The notes: a model not told the origin generated them from the letters alone. A stretch of DNA of 64,000 nt from Ferruginibacter sp. (GCA_019638575.1 JAHBTN010000007.1:62001-126000), one strand, 5' to 3'; positions 1 through 9,160 are shown, counted from the stretch's first letter. Numbers and translations are program-made.

Positions 1-306
1 AGGATTGGCTTAATTTTTAACAGCAAACAAATTTCTACAACTTTCCAGGTCAACTCTGTTGGAGATGCTTACGGTGATGCATCGAATGTAAAGAGCAGCC
101 CAGACCCGATAGCAGGCTATATCCCGGCTTATACAGTACTTGATTTAAGCGCTACTTACAAATTCAGAAATTATTCATTTAAAATAGGAGCAAATAATTT
201 AACAGATAAAGCCTATTTCACCCGCCGGACAGATGAGTATCCCGGTCCGGGAATTATTCCTTCAATTGGCAGAAGCATATATATTGGCATAAGTGCCCAA
301 TTTTAG
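1..306 (+). CDS. TonB-dependent receptor, C-terminal end (partial)
   Basis: Frame 1 is open from the window edge to a TAG at 304-306 and encodes the last 101 residues of an outer-membrane TonB-dependent receptor. The end has alternating hydrophobic residues of beta strands, the common late motif KIGANNLTDKAYFTRR followed by YPGPG and GRSIYIGISAQF, and a terminal aromatic residue, as expected for a barrel recognised by the Bam machinery. The YPGPG-IPS-GRS pattern is frequent in FecA-like ferric-citrate and siderophore receptors, so iron uptake is the best guess, but the plug and most of the barrel lie outside the window. The next gene faces the other way. Confidence 0.85.
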   Translation, partial: RIGLIFNSKQISTTFQVNSVGDAYGDASNVKSSPDPIAGYIPAYTVLDLSATYKFRNYSFKIGANNLTDKAYFTRRTDEYPGPGIIPSIGRSIYIGISAQF

Positions 307-310
307 GTAT

Positions 311-329
311 ACCCAAACAAATGGGTTTT
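311..329 (+). terminator. Possible intrinsic terminator of the TonB receptor gene
   Basis: Five nucleotides after the receptor stop, accca (311-315) pairs with tgggt (322-326) over a six-base loop and is followed by a short T run. The stem is short, so this is a modest candidate. Confidence 0.4.
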
Positions 330-408
330 CAGACCTATCCTTTTACAAAACACAGTCAAAGAGAAGAAAATTCACTTATGTAATAAATTTATTCTATACA
401 CCATTATA

Positions 409-1461
409 TTATTCATTGAATCTGCTGTCTTTATAATCATCAAACGAAAATGTTATATCATGTTTTTCATTTCGCTTAAGTTCATCAAGATTAAAGTTTA
501 AGCGATGCCCTTTTGGCATTCCAAACTTAGCGGCAAAGTGCTTATCGATGAATGGTGGCATATTGGGCACAGTTATAATTTTTTTGCCATCAAACATCCA
601 TTTGTCCTGTTCGTTTAAGGGCAATACTAATTGATAAGTGTAATTGTGAAACATAATGCAAACAATGTGTGTTGGTATCAGATCTGTTCTTACTTTTTTC
701 TCAAAAAGAATAACCATTGGGGAAGGGAAAACAGGGCCAGGGTGGACATATACATTTAGCTTAAAGAGTGGATCATCTTTTTCTTCGTTCTTTTTTTCCG
801 AACGGAGCATGGCAAATGCGATTTTATAATCATCATCATACTCATGGGGTAAAACGGATAGCCCGATTTTCAGGAAAGCCTTATAGACATTATGTGGATT
901 ATATGAAGGCCTTGTTGTATGAAATGTTACTTTTTTATTATCAGCATCTAATGTAAAATGATTGTTTTCTTCTTCATGTGATTCTATGCGGAGTTTAGGA
1001 AGATTGAGTGGCACTTCAGTATCCTTCATTACTATGAATGTTTTATCCGGCGATTTAAACTTTAACCCTCCGGATTTGGCATTTTCTATATTGAAAGCAC
1101 GGCTGGCTCCTAAATAATTTGCAAAATCATTTTCATATTTTCTGCCAAAAAAATTATTACACTTATCACATTCAAAATCAGATAACAGGTTTTTATTGCC
1201 GATTAATTCAGGTAATAAGTGTGCTTTTGATTTAAACTTCTCCTGCTCATTGAAAATAGCTTTACAAAATTTACACACCCTGTCTTTTTTTGCCTTTAAT
1301 GGCCTTTTATGTAATTCATCATCAGCAATCAGATTCTTTATTGCATAAAGACTGGTGAATCTCTCATACATTTCTGAAAACTCATCTATTGGATTTCCAA
1401 TAAATTCTCTATTTAACTTCATTGGATTACCGGGTATTGCTGAAAATTTCAAACGGAACAT
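409..1461 (-). CDS. HNH_5-like zinc-finger endonuclease-like protein
   Basis: The 350-residue protein has a treble-clef-like metal site in its N-terminal third: CKFC near residues 63-66, then AHLLPELIGN with the candidate HNH histidine, then CDKCNNFFG. This CxxC / H-x-x-P-E / CxxCN order is what HNH_5-type proteins show. The rest is a beta-rich region I do not recognise. The start is ATG at 1461; another in-frame ATG lies 13 codons later. No partner gene is tightly linked, and the gene is separated from the DUF932 gene by two hairpins. A nuclease role in defence or in the mobile element is inferred; catalysis depends on that histidine, which is present. Confidence 0.6.
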   Translation of the reverse strand: MFRLKFSAIPGNPMKLNREFIGNPIDEFSEMYERFTSLYAIKNLIADDELHKRPLKAKKDRVCKFCKAIFNEQEKFKSKAHLLPELIGNKNLLSDFECDKCNNFFGRKYENDFANYLGASRAFNIENAKSGGLKFKSPDKTFIVMKDTEVPLNLPKLRIESHEEENNHFTLDADNKKVTFHTTRPSYNPHNVYKAFLKIGLSVLPHEYDDDYKIAFAMLRSEKKNEEKDDPLFKLNVYVHPGPVFPSPMVILFEKKVRTDLIPTHIVCIMFHNYTYQLVLPLNEQDKWMFDGKKIITVPNMPPFIDKHFAAKFGMPKGHRLNFNLDELKRNEKHDITFSFDDYKDSRFNE

Positions 1462-1523
1462 TTCTAAATCATTTTACTACTTACTTATTAACAATGGAAT
1501 ATTCACAAAGATACTAAAACCCC

Positions 1524-1573
1524 AAGCTGCCCCGCCATTTTACGAACTCTGTTACTATGTTGCGGGGCAGCTT
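1524..1573. repeat. Long inverted repeat, 12-bp arms
   Basis: aagctgccccgc (1524-1535) and gcggggcagctt (1562-1573) are perfect reverse complements with a 26-base loop. On the plus strand the right arm runs into ttttt, so it would work as a plus-strand terminator, although no plus-strand gene lies just upstream. On the minus strand it sits between the DUF932 and HNH genes. Confidence 0.55.
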
Positions 1574-1584
1574 TTTTAGCATTA

Positions 1585-1612
1585 AAAAGGGGTATTTGCC
1601 GATACCCCTTTT
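1585..1612 (-). terminator. Intrinsic terminator after the DUF932 gene
   Basis: An 11-bp perfect stem (aaaaggggtat / atacccctttt) with a six-base loop begins nine bases after the DUF932 stop; on the minus strand the descending arm ends in a T run. This is a good rho-independent terminator for the ssb-DUF932 transcript. Confidence 0.75.
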
Positions 1613-1620
1613 AATAACAC

Positions 1621-2655
1621 TCAATTATAAATCCCTGCCATTTCATCTTTCGCAAAATCATCGCAAAGCTGAAAGGCTTTTTGAGTTCTTAACTGCGCTG
1701 TACCTCCATACAAGGTGGATTTAATTTTTGCTTCGTCGTCTTTATAATTCCTTACGTTTTGAAAATATCCGGTGATGGCATTGTAAGCACCAAATACCGT
1801 CCCTTTTGTAGTTTCTGTTTGTTGTGTTGGACTGGTATAGCTATATTCCAAAACAGAATCACAGATATTATTAAAGCAGGTTGAAAGCTCATCCTGTTCT
1901 CCATTCTCAATATTCTGCAATACTTCTTTATTTGGAACCATTGCCAGTTGAACCAGTTTTTTTACTTCCTTATCGGTAATACGAACTTTTGCCCATTGAT
2001 TAAATATCCCTTCTAATTGCTGTGAAAGCTGGTTGCTGATGCCCATTACTTTATGGGCTTCTTCCAGCCGTTCTTTTGCATTGGCAGTGTGGCGGATTTT
2101 AATGCAATTGCTATGGTTTTTAAGGGCTGCATTTAAAGTATTGTTGCAAACAATTCTTATAGGAGTAAATGCCGCCATTATGCTACCGAAACCATCGTGG
2201 GAGGTTGTAAGGAATAAATACTTTTCAATTAAATCATCATTGCCCACTTTTATATAGTCAGGCAGCTTGGCTGTTATAAAGATTTTCTCACCGTTTCCCA
2301 AAGCCCCGGCGGTTTCATATTGTATGCCATCACCGCCCACAATCGCATCAAAGAAACTAAAGGCATCTGAATTTTGTACCACTTCGTAATCTTTGCCTAA
2401 ACGGTCGCCTAATATGGCGTTGGTATCCGGCCTGTAAGTATAAAATGAGTTTTTTGAAATGATTTCCAAATCATCATTCAGCCTGTGAATATTCGGTCTT
2501 TTCAATACTTCAAAGTCAAGCCCTGCAAATTGCAACGCTTCTTTGCTGGTGGGATAGTCCTGTACAATCTGTCCCAATCCATGCCATGCTTTTTCTTTTA
2601 CGCTAAAGAAACTGTGTTTGCCTGTCTGTTCGTTAAAATTGATATTGTGTGCCAT
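1621..2655 (-). CDS. DUF932 phage/plasmid-like protein
   Basis: The 344-residue product opens with a region typical of the TIGR03299 phage/plasmid-like DUF932 family (MAHNINFNEQTGKHSFFSVK, then the AWHGLGQ motif at about 24-30), and the whole length fits the family. The biochemical role of DUF932 is not established; the proteins are found on phages, plasmids and integrative elements, often beside DNA-replication genes. Here it follows a single-stranded DNA-binding protein gene by 67 bp on the same strand and is followed by a strong terminator, so the two probably form a short operon. This pair is the best evidence that the left end of the window belongs to a mobile element. Confidence 0.85.
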   Translation of the reverse strand: MAHNINFNEQTGKHSFFSVKEKAWHGLGQIVQDYPTSKEALQFAGLDFEVLKRPNIHRLNDDLEIISKNSFYTYRPDTNAILGDRLGKDYEVVQNSDAFSFFDAIVGGDGIQYETAGALGNGEKIFITAKLPDYIKVGNDDLIEKYLFLTTSHDGFGSIMAAFTPIRIVCNNTLNAALKNHSNCIKIRHTANAKERLEEAHKVMGISNQLSQQLEGIFNQWAKVRITDKEVKKLVQLAMVPNKEVLQNIENGEQDELSTCFNNICDSVLEYSYTSPTQQTETTKGTVFGAYNAITGYFQNVRNYKDDEAKIKSTLYGGTAQLRTQKAFQLCDDFAKDEMAGIYN

Positions 2656-2722
2656 AGTTGTAAAATTTAGAATTGAATAAAAAAAGCAGCATCACATATT
2701 TGCATGATGCTGCCGTAAAGTT

Positions 2723-3115
2723 TTAAAATGGTAAATCTTCTCCTGTTTCAGCCATTGCTGTGGGAGCAATAACAACCGGAGCAGTTGTATTGCCGTTGCC
2801 TGCTTTATTACCTCCATGCAGTTTAATATTATTTACATGAAAAGTAAGTGTGGCTTTTGCTACGCCATCTTTACCAGTCCAGGCATTTACACCAATGCGT
2901 CCTGCACATTCCACCAAACTTCCTTTAGTTAAGTAGGCTGCAATGCCTGCATTAATCCAGTAAGCACAGTTTACATAGGTAGTAATTTTCTGTACTTCGT
3001 TGCTGTCTTTTGTTTTGTAAGTGTCATTAATAGCAAGGGAAAAGTTCACCACTTTTTTCCCTGCTTTGGTTTCGCTAACGGCTGCATCTGCCGTAATTCT
3101 GCCGATGATTTCCAT
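2723..3115 (-). CDS. ssb: Single-stranded DNA-binding protein
   Basis: The 130-residue protein has one OB fold: an N-terminal MEIIGRITADAAV strand, the KVVNFSLAINDTYK core, and the WINAGIAAYLTKGSLVECAGRI segment that ends the fold near residue 80. A low-complexity linker follows, then the acidic tail GEDLPF, the hallmark SSB tip that recruits replication and repair partners. It is short compared with chromosomal SSB proteins of Bacteroidota and sits beside a DUF932 gene, which suggests a copy carried by a mobile element rather than the housekeeping gene. Confidence 0.9.
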   Translation of the reverse strand: MEIIGRITADAAVSETKAGKKVVNFSLAINDTYKTKDSNEVQKITTYVNCAYWINAGIAAYLTKGSLVECAGRIGVNAWTGKDGVAKATLTFHVNNIKLHGGNKAGNGNTTAPVVIAPTAMAETGEDLPF

Positions 3116-3435
3116 ACCTGTAAATTTTAAATGTTTAAAAAATGATTCTTAAATAAATTCAGCTTCGCTTCATTCATTTACCGATAGCGACCAGTCATTA
3201 GGACTGTGGAGGAGGAACAAGGTTTTTCAAATAAAATACTACCCAGTGGAGGATTATTTATTAATATCAGGTGGAGATTTTTTTGAAAACCCGTGGCGAT
3301 TGACGGCTCTTTTTACTGTGGGACTAAGACCTTGTTCCGCACAGAACAGGCCAATAATTTTGCGGCACGGTTAGTTGAATGACCAGCTAAAGTATTTTAA
3401 CTAATTTTGAAAGGTATAAAATCATCATTTTGAAT
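3116..3435. other. Gene-free region upstream of ssb with inverted repeats
   Basis: About 320 bp without a credible gene. ggaacaaggt (3214-3223) and accttgttcc (3329-3338) are perfect inverted repeats about 105 bp apart, and between and around them several GTGGAGG/GTGGAGA/GTGGCGA-like units recur. A small inverted repeat tgttc...gaaca follows at about 3334-3349. It may be the ssb leader, a structured RNA or a DNA-processing site of the element; nothing identifies it firmly. Confidence 0.4.
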
Positions 3436-4176
3436 ATGCCTGAAATTGAAATTAAGGAAGAAAAACTTTCCGGTGGAGTCTTAGTTATCGGATCACTTAT
3501 CTGGGAAAAGTCTGAGGTAAGAAATGCCTGGCGGCGTGAATCATTGGATTTAAAGCAGCACCAACTTATATCGTTACCCATTAGATATGGTAGAATTTCT
3601 TCAACAAGAAATTGTACTTATACTATGGTCTTCTCCAGCGAGTGTACGGTACAGGAAAATTTGGGTACTGGTGTTTTCATTCCTTTCTCAATAAACCCGA
3701 TTGAGTTTAAGCAGTTGGAAATTCAGGCTAAACGTATGATTAATGCAGAATTCAATAAGGTCAAAAATTTAGAATTTCTGGATTGGGATTGGGGAGCAAT
3801 GGGCATATCTATCAATCCGCTTGCCGTAGCTAAGGATTCTTTAAAATCCCCTTTAGTTGATCTGTTCCTTAAAAATTGGTCAAAAAAATATTCAAAATCA
3901 TTCAACCCTGATGATTATAAAGTGGGTGAAGAAAAGCAAATTATTTCCGAGCAAGGCATCCTCTTAATTGATTGGCCTAATCTCCCTGAAAATATTGATT
4001 TCGTAATAGCCACTGTTATAAAACCCCAATTAAAGAACTACCCTTCTGCAAAGAATATCGCAGACAGAATGCTGGTAAATGAGTATGATGAGTATTTTAA
4101 GGAAAACAGAAAGGAAGGAATTTCAACATTTCAAGATTCAGAAATTAAACAACTACTTAATAAGGGATTAACATAA
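3436..4176 (+). CDS. Hypothetical protein, weak gamma-glutamylcyclotransferase resemblance
   Basis: The frame is open from a TTG at 3430, but the first ATG is at 3436 and is the more likely start, giving about 246 residues. Near the N terminus GGVLVIGSLIWE is followed by RNAWRRESLDL and IRYGRISSTRNCTYTMVFS. A Y/I-GSL-W loop followed by an R-W-R segment and a conserved arginine-rich strand is reminiscent of the gamma-glutamylcyclotransferase (ChaC/GGCT) fold, but I see no clear catalytic glutamate, so this is only a hint. It is the only plus-strand gene in the first 50 kb apart from the receptor end, and it stands alone between two non-coding stretches. Confidence 0.55.
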   Translation: MPEIEIKEEKLSGGVLVIGSLIWEKSEVRNAWRRESLDLKQHQLISLPIRYGRISSTRNCTYTMVFSSECTVQENLGTGVFIPFSINPIEFKQLEIQAKRMINAEFNKVKNLEFLDWDWGAMGISINPLAVAKDSLKSPLVDLFLKNWSKKYSKSFNPDDYKVGEEKQIISEQGILLIDWPNLPENIDFVIATVIKPQLKNYPSAKNIADRMLVNEYDEYFKENRKEGISTFQDSEIKQLLNKGLT

Positions 4177-4235
4177 CATTATCTGGAATTGTGTTTGGTG
4201 AGGTACGAAGCAATCTCAATTCCCAATATTCTAAT

Positions 4236-4302
4236 CCGGCACAGTTCTCCCGGTTTATTTGCCGCAGGCGTAAAAAGAAATAAGGCGGGAGTACTGTGCC
4301 GG
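4236..4302. repeat. 67-bp imperfect inverted repeat
   Basis: ccggcacagttctcccg (4236-4252) and cgggagtactgtgccgg (4286-4302) are reverse complements with one mismatch over 17 positions; the 33-base loop holds a smaller gcc-gcag-gc palindrome. It lies 60 bp after the plus-strand gene and could be its terminator, though the long arms and long loop are unusual for that and resemble an interspersed palindromic repeat. Confidence 0.6.
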
Positions 4303-4631
4303 GTCTTTAAAAATTTCTTGTATTATTCTAAAAGATTATTTTATCAATCTGTTTAAATTTAAAGTAATCAAAGTATGCTGCTTTGTAGTGGATGACTGAG
4401 GGCAGCAGTTGTTGTAATAAGCCAGCCAGGTTAGCGGCTATGTGCCAACCTTGTGTGATGGGTTCTTGGTGTTTGGTAAGGTTGCCATGGCGGCGTTGTG
4501 TGCCAGCGGGGCGCATGGAAACAATGTATCTGCAAGGAAGAAAGCAGCGAAAAAGCTGCATACACAATATATCATTGCAGCACCTCTTCCGAAAGTATGA
4601 AGGAAGTGGTGCGGTTTATTTATGCCCAAGT
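4303..4631. other. GC-richer gene-free stretch downstream of jetD
   Basis: About 330 bp between the inverted repeat and the jetD stop. Several short frames overlap here on both strands, none with a coding look. From about 4385 to 4580 the sequence is clearly richer in G than its surroundings (for example ggcggcgttgtgtgccagcg), unlike the AT-rich genes around it. It may be an interspersed repeat or a decayed insertion. I see no RNA gene that I recognise. Confidence 0.4.
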
Positions 4632-5765
4632 CTATTGTGACAGTTGTTTTTGAACATATTCCTGAGAAATTCTCTCCTGTTCAAGCCTTTTATTATTCTG
4701 TAGCAAAAATTGATACATTTTTTGTTCTTCGGAAGAAAGTAACGGAAGACTCTTTTTCTTACCGGCGTTGTTTACTGAAAACTGTTCAAACAGTTTATAG
4801 GTTTTTTCATCCATTAAAAAACTTGCTGCATCCGGATAATGTTCCCTTATCATATTCAGCATTTCAAATCCGGCTGTATCCAAATCAAACCAACAAAATA
4901 AATTGGTTTGGTTAAGCCAGGGAATATCTTTACTGATCCTGCTTTTAAAGCCCTCCCCAAAAATGGCGACTGAATTTTTAACTTTAGGAAAAGTGAGAAA
5001 GCAAATCTGGTTTTCTATTATAAAAACGTTTTTGGGTACCCAGTCGAGCCATGCGGCATCTTCCAGTGTAAGTGAACATTCATCATACCCCAAATGTGGT
5101 TTCAGTTCTTCGTCCAAAATCCGTATTTGGGTATAGGTACTTACTCTCCGTAAGAAATATCTTTCCGAAAAATCATTGGAAGTAATATTTTTCCATTCAT
5201 CAGGCACCAGTATGTCAAGTAATTTTTTAAGCAGGCTTTTATTTTGTTCAATAAACTTAGAATGTACTTCTATTGGCAAATCCCGGACGTAATAAGCATG
5301 AGGAGGAGGATTTGAAGAAAAATAGCTGCACACTTTGATAATATCTGTCCACCGTTCAAAATTATCTAATAAGATTTCCGGATTATTATCTGCCCATTCT
5401 TTTAAAGCCGGAAAATTTTTAATCAATAAGCTCTCAGCTGCGATTATTTTTTGAAACTCAGTTTCTTTATTAATAAAATGTATAAAGTCATCCAGTGAAT
5501 CAAAATAAATCTTTGTAGGAACGGTCTGCCGGGTTCCATTGATATTCCTGTCTTTCCAATCAACAGAATAGCCTCTTTTTTTAACAGCTTTTGAATTTTG
5601 CATTAACGGGACAAGATCAGTTTTCAGGTCGCTATAATTGCTGCCGGTAACCTGCTTATTGCTTGGCATTACCAACGGAAAAATGTTTTCACCTTTCAGG
5701 TGGGATGAAACTACTTTGAAAAATATTTTATCCGCTTTTGCCAGTAATTCTTTAGGAGTTATCAT
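4632..5765 (-). CDS. jetD: Wadjet protein JetD, Toprim-like plasmid nuclease
   Basis: The 377-residue protein matches JetD of type I Wadjet (DUF3322 followed by DUF2220). The C-terminal half contains IFGEGFKSRI near residue 270 and WFDLDTAGFEML near residues 290-300; the glutamate and the D-x-D are the expected metal ligands of the Toprim-like catalytic site. In characterised Wadjet systems JetD cuts small circular DNA once the JetABC SMC-like motor has extruded it. The start overlaps the jetC stop by 4 bp (ATGA), so translation is coupled. It is the last gene of the operon. Confidence 0.9.
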   Translation of the reverse strand: MITPKELLAKADKIFFKVVSSHLKGENIFPLVMPSNKQVTGSNYSDLKTDLVPLMQNSKAVKKRGYSVDWKDRNINGTRQTVPTKIYFDSLDDFIHFINKETEFQKIIAAESLLIKNFPALKEWADNNPEILLDNFERWTDIIKVCSYFSSNPPPHAYYVRDLPIEVHSKFIEQNKSLLKKLLDILVPDEWKNITSNDFSERYFLRRVSTYTQIRILDEELKPHLGYDECSLTLEDAAWLDWVPKNVFIIENQICFLTFPKVKNSVAIFGEGFKSRISKDIPWLNQTNLFCWFDLDTAGFEMLNMIREHYPDAASFLMDEKTYKLFEQFSVNNAGKKKSLPLLSSEEQKMYQFLLQNNKRLEQERISQEYVQKQLSQ

Positions 5766-8700
5766 TCTGTATTTTCTGCTAATTGTTTAAACTCTTCCTT
5801 CCGTTCATAGTACTCATCCATTGTAAGATTGTACACAATAGAGTTTTTCTTGTTCTTGATTTCAACAAAGTGTACCGCATTAATATATGGTTCAGCAATA
5901 TTAATTTTATCCAGCGGTGTTACCACCAGAATCTGCAGATTTAACTGGGCACAAAACTCCATCAGGAACTGGCTCTTCTCGGGGTCAAGTTTGCTAAAAG
6001 CTTCATCAACTGTAATAAACCGAAGGCTTTTGTACTGCTTACCGGCCTGATAAATTCCAAACTGATGGGCAATAGCTGCCCCCAATATGGAATAAGTAAA
6101 CTGAGCTTTTTGGCCGCCGGAATAGCTGGCGGTGTTATCATGGTACTGTCCCTGCTTTCCATCAACAACAGAATATTCCCTTGCACTGAAAGTAAGCCAG
6201 TTTCTTATATCGGTTACCTTTCTACGCCATGCTTCCTCATTTTGCAGTTCTGTAATCAGTTCCTTAATTCTTCGGAATACTTCATTCCGGTAGGTTTCAT
6301 CCTTTTGTGTGGCAAATTCTATTGTATTGGGAATGGTTGCACTTAACTGTTCCTTGAATAATTTTATTTCCTGTTCTTTTGTTGTTCTGCATTCTAACTG
6401 CAAAAAAGTGTCGGGGTTCTTGTTGAAAGTTATTTTTTTAAGAGGTACATTCAATTCTTCAATCACTTCTTTTATCTTATCTTCTTCATTCGACAGCCAT
6501 GTCCTGTAATTGGTAAGGGCATCCAGCATACTTTTATCCATATAGTCCCTGAACCGCCGCTTGTGTTCCACCAGACGTTGATTGCGGATTGTATTGTACA
6601 AATCTTCCAGTTCATTAAGACTGGCGAGGCTGGCGCTTATATTCATCACATCACCACTCCAATCCGCAAACTCCCTCAATATTCTTTCATTTGGGTTAAC
6701 AAAAGCATTTATTAAAGTATTTGTTTCCAGTTCAAGATTTTTAGTTTCAGTGTTTGCACTGGTAAGCCTGGATTTTAAGGCAACAAACAATTCTTTTCGT
6801 AAGGCATCTAACCCGTTCAAATTTTCAGGATCGGTGATCTTAATTTTTTCACTATTTGTAAATGTTTTGATTGCGCTGATTCCTTCTTCAGTCAGTTCAT
6901 CAAAAAACATATTTAGTTTTTTAATGTTCTTCTGATGACACTCCTCATCAAGTTTGCTGAGTTTGCCTATATATCCTTCTTTGACCTTTCTTCTTTTTTC
7001 CAATTCCTTTTCAACAGTTTCCAACTGCAATGTTATGGCCTTATATTTATCAGAGGAACTTTTAAGTTGTTCAATCTGTTTATTTATGGATACAATTTTT
7101 TCAGCATGTGCCTGCCAGTTTATATCATTAAACGATTTCCTCTCAGTAAATAATGTAAGTAATGGTTTTTTGTCTTCAATAACTTTTATCTTAGGATTTA
7201 TCTCCTGAAGCTTTACAAACAGGGCATCGTGTTCCTTTTGTAATGTATATTTTTCCTGCTGAAGTAGCTCGATAGTTTGTTTGTTATCCCATCCCAGGGT
7301 ATATTTTAATTTTCCCCATTTATTTGGCCTGTCGTCCTTTTCATGACGGCTGTTATTTCTGATCAGTCCGTTGGATGTCAGGGCCTTTTTTGAACCGTAA
7401 AATACTTCCAGATTATCCGTACAATGATAATCAAACCGTTCAACCAGTTGATGCTCCAGCCATTTACCATAGAAGGCAGACTCCTTAATATCAATTTTGT
7501 TAACAAGAGAGTCATCATCATTGGGCCAGCGCAAAATTGATTCAGTTTGTCTCCGGTCAATTCGTTGGTAAACCAATTTTGCATGCAAGTTATTGCTGTG
7601 TACAAAAAGATTTACCTGTTTATTATATTTCTCGGGTACCAGCAACTGCATAGAAAAACTATGCAACACTCTTTCTATAACATCTTCCCAATGCAAAGAA
7701 TCTTCTTTCACTTTTATTAATTCACCCGCAAATGGAAGTTCATCTTCCCCGGTTTCAAGTAAATCCAACAGCCTTTTTCTTACAGCAATCAATTCCTGTG
7801 GAATCCGGTTTTTCCTGCTTAACAGTGAAGTTATGCTGTCCTGTACCTGGTCTATTTGTTTGGAAATATTATCCTTATCGTTTTTATAACCGAACCTTTC
7901 TTCCATCAGTGCATCGTATTCTGTTCCCACCGAGATTTGCAACTGTTCAGCTTTCTTAAGATTTTCTTTGAAAGAGGAATCGTTAATATCAGTCTGTAAA
8001 CCGAACTTTTCTGCTACCTTAACATAATCAGTATAAAAATTCTTTTTGTTATCCCTGTCTTTTGTCTCGGCAGTTATATCTTTATTTAACAGTTGAATCC
8101 GGGCATCAATATTTAACTGCGCCTTTTGAGAAATCAATTGTTTCTGTTCTTCTTCACTTTGTTTAATTTGTGCATCTACAATTTTCTTCTCTCTTTTGAT
8201 GTCTTCTACCTCTTTTTCAATTGCCTGGATATTGGCATCCAGCAGGTCATACTCTATTTTGTCAAGAAAAAAAGGTAACTGGTCCTGCACAAAATTTAAT
8301 ATAGAAAGGTTAGCGTTCAGCAGGACAAGTTTACTCTTGTTGTCAACTACAGGCTCCAATAACTCAAGCTGTTTCTCATCTTTCTGTATGGCTTTATGGC
8401 TTATTAATAAATCATTGTAATGGTCGTATAAACTTTTAAATTGTTCTTCAGCTTCAGGTTCCTCCAGCATTTGATGCCTTATAAACTGAGTCAGGTCGCC
8501 CAATACTTTTATACCAACTGTTTGGTTAAAAAGCGATAATGCTTTTTCTTTTAACCCGAATAAATCACTGAACCTTGCAGCGTATTCTTTGAAACTATCG
8601 AATAAATCCGCTTTGGGGAACTGATTTTTAAGCCGCTTTTTCCAATCGCCTTTTACATCAAAATGCCCTTTACCAAAATTATCGTTTATGTTTAATTGAT

Positions 8701-9160
8701 AAGGAGCTACAATAAAGATTTTCTTCAACCCACCTCCGCTGTACCAACGCACCTGTACTAAAGTGATGGTGTGTAATGTACCTGCGTTTTGAAAACATGC
8801 TAAAAGAACAGAATACGGATTGTCGGACTTATTCCTTAGTTGTTCGGTCTTTGATTTCTCGTCCAGTTCAGAAAATATTTTTCCAAAATATCCCCAGAAA
8901 TATGAATTTTCATCTCTTTCCTTTTTTATCTCAGCACCTGAGGATTGATTGTAAAATCTTTTATTGGTAGGTACAAGCAGTGTCAACAATGCATCAATTA
9001 AAGTGGTTTTACCACTTCCGTTTGCCCCTGTAAGCAATGATGTCTTTCCGTTCGTATTCAGCCTGTACACCTTGCCATGAAATGTACCCCAATTGAATAC
9101 CTCCATGTATCGCAGCCTGTGCCCGCCTTCGGAATTGTTATTATTAAATAGTGTTGACAT
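5762..9160 (-). CDS. jetC: Wadjet protein JetC, SMC/MukB-like ATPase
   Basis: This 1132-residue protein is an SMC-type ATPase. Walker A GANGSGKT is at residues 45-52, long heptad-rich coiled coils occupy roughly 290-490 and 660-960 with a hinge-like globular part between, the ABC signature SYSGGQKAQ is near 1011, and Walker B FITVDEAFSKLD is near 1048. Length and architecture fit COG4913/JetC. In Wadjet it forms the loop-extruding motor with JetA and JetB that measures DNA circles and licenses JetD to cleave. It overlaps jetB by 17 bp and jetD by 4 bp. Confidence 0.95.
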   Translation of the reverse strand: MSTLFNNNNSEGGHRLRYMEVFNWGTFHGKVYRLNTNGKTSLLTGANGSGKTTLIDALLTLLVPTNKRFYNQSSGAEIKKERDENSYFWGYFGKIFSELDEKSKTEQLRNKSDNPYSVLLACFQNAGTLHTITLVQVRWYSGGGLKKIFIVAPYQLNINDNFGKGHFDVKGDWKKRLKNQFPKADLFDSFKEYAARFSDLFGLKEKALSLFNQTVGIKVLGDLTQFIRHQMLEEPEAEEQFKSLYDHYNDLLISHKAIQKDEKQLELLEPVVDNKSKLVLLNANLSILNFVQDQLPFFLDKIEYDLLDANIQAIEKEVEDIKREKKIVDAQIKQSEEEQKQLISQKAQLNIDARIQLLNKDITAETKDRDNKKNFYTDYVKVAEKFGLQTDINDSSFKENLKKAEQLQISVGTEYDALMEERFGYKNDKDNISKQIDQVQDSITSLLSRKNRIPQELIAVRKRLLDLLETGEDELPFAGELIKVKEDSLHWEDVIERVLHSFSMQLLVPEKYNKQVNLFVHSNNLHAKLVYQRIDRRQTESILRWPNDDDSLVNKIDIKESAFYGKWLEHQLVERFDYHCTDNLEVFYGSKKALTSNGLIRNNSRHEKDDRPNKWGKLKYTLGWDNKQTIELLQQEKYTLQKEHDALFVKLQEINPKIKVIEDKKPLLTLFTERKSFNDINWQAHAEKIVSINKQIEQLKSSSDKYKAITLQLETVEKELEKRRKVKEGYIGKLSKLDEECHQKNIKKLNMFFDELTEEGISAIKTFTNSEKIKITDPENLNGLDALRKELFVALKSRLTSANTETKNLELETNTLINAFVNPNERILREFADWSGDVMNISASLASLNELEDLYNTIRNQRLVEHKRRFRDYMDKSMLDALTNYRTWLSNEEDKIKEVIEELNVPLKKITFNKNPDTFLQLECRTTKEQEIKLFKEQLSATIPNTIEFATQKDETYRNEVFRRIKELITELQNEEAWRRKVTDIRNWLTFSAREYSVVDGKQGQYHDNTASYSGGQKAQFTYSILGAAIAHQFGIYQAGKQYKSLRFITVDEAFSKLDPEKSQFLMEFCAQLNLQILVVTPLDKINIAEPYINAVHFVEIKNKKNSIVYNLTMDEYYERKEEFKQLAENTE

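Noticed and set aside
4328-4567. 79-codon minus-strand frame and overlapping plus-strand frames in the gap after jetD
   Set aside because: Amino acid composition is not protein-like, several frames overlap on both strands, and no family is recognisable.
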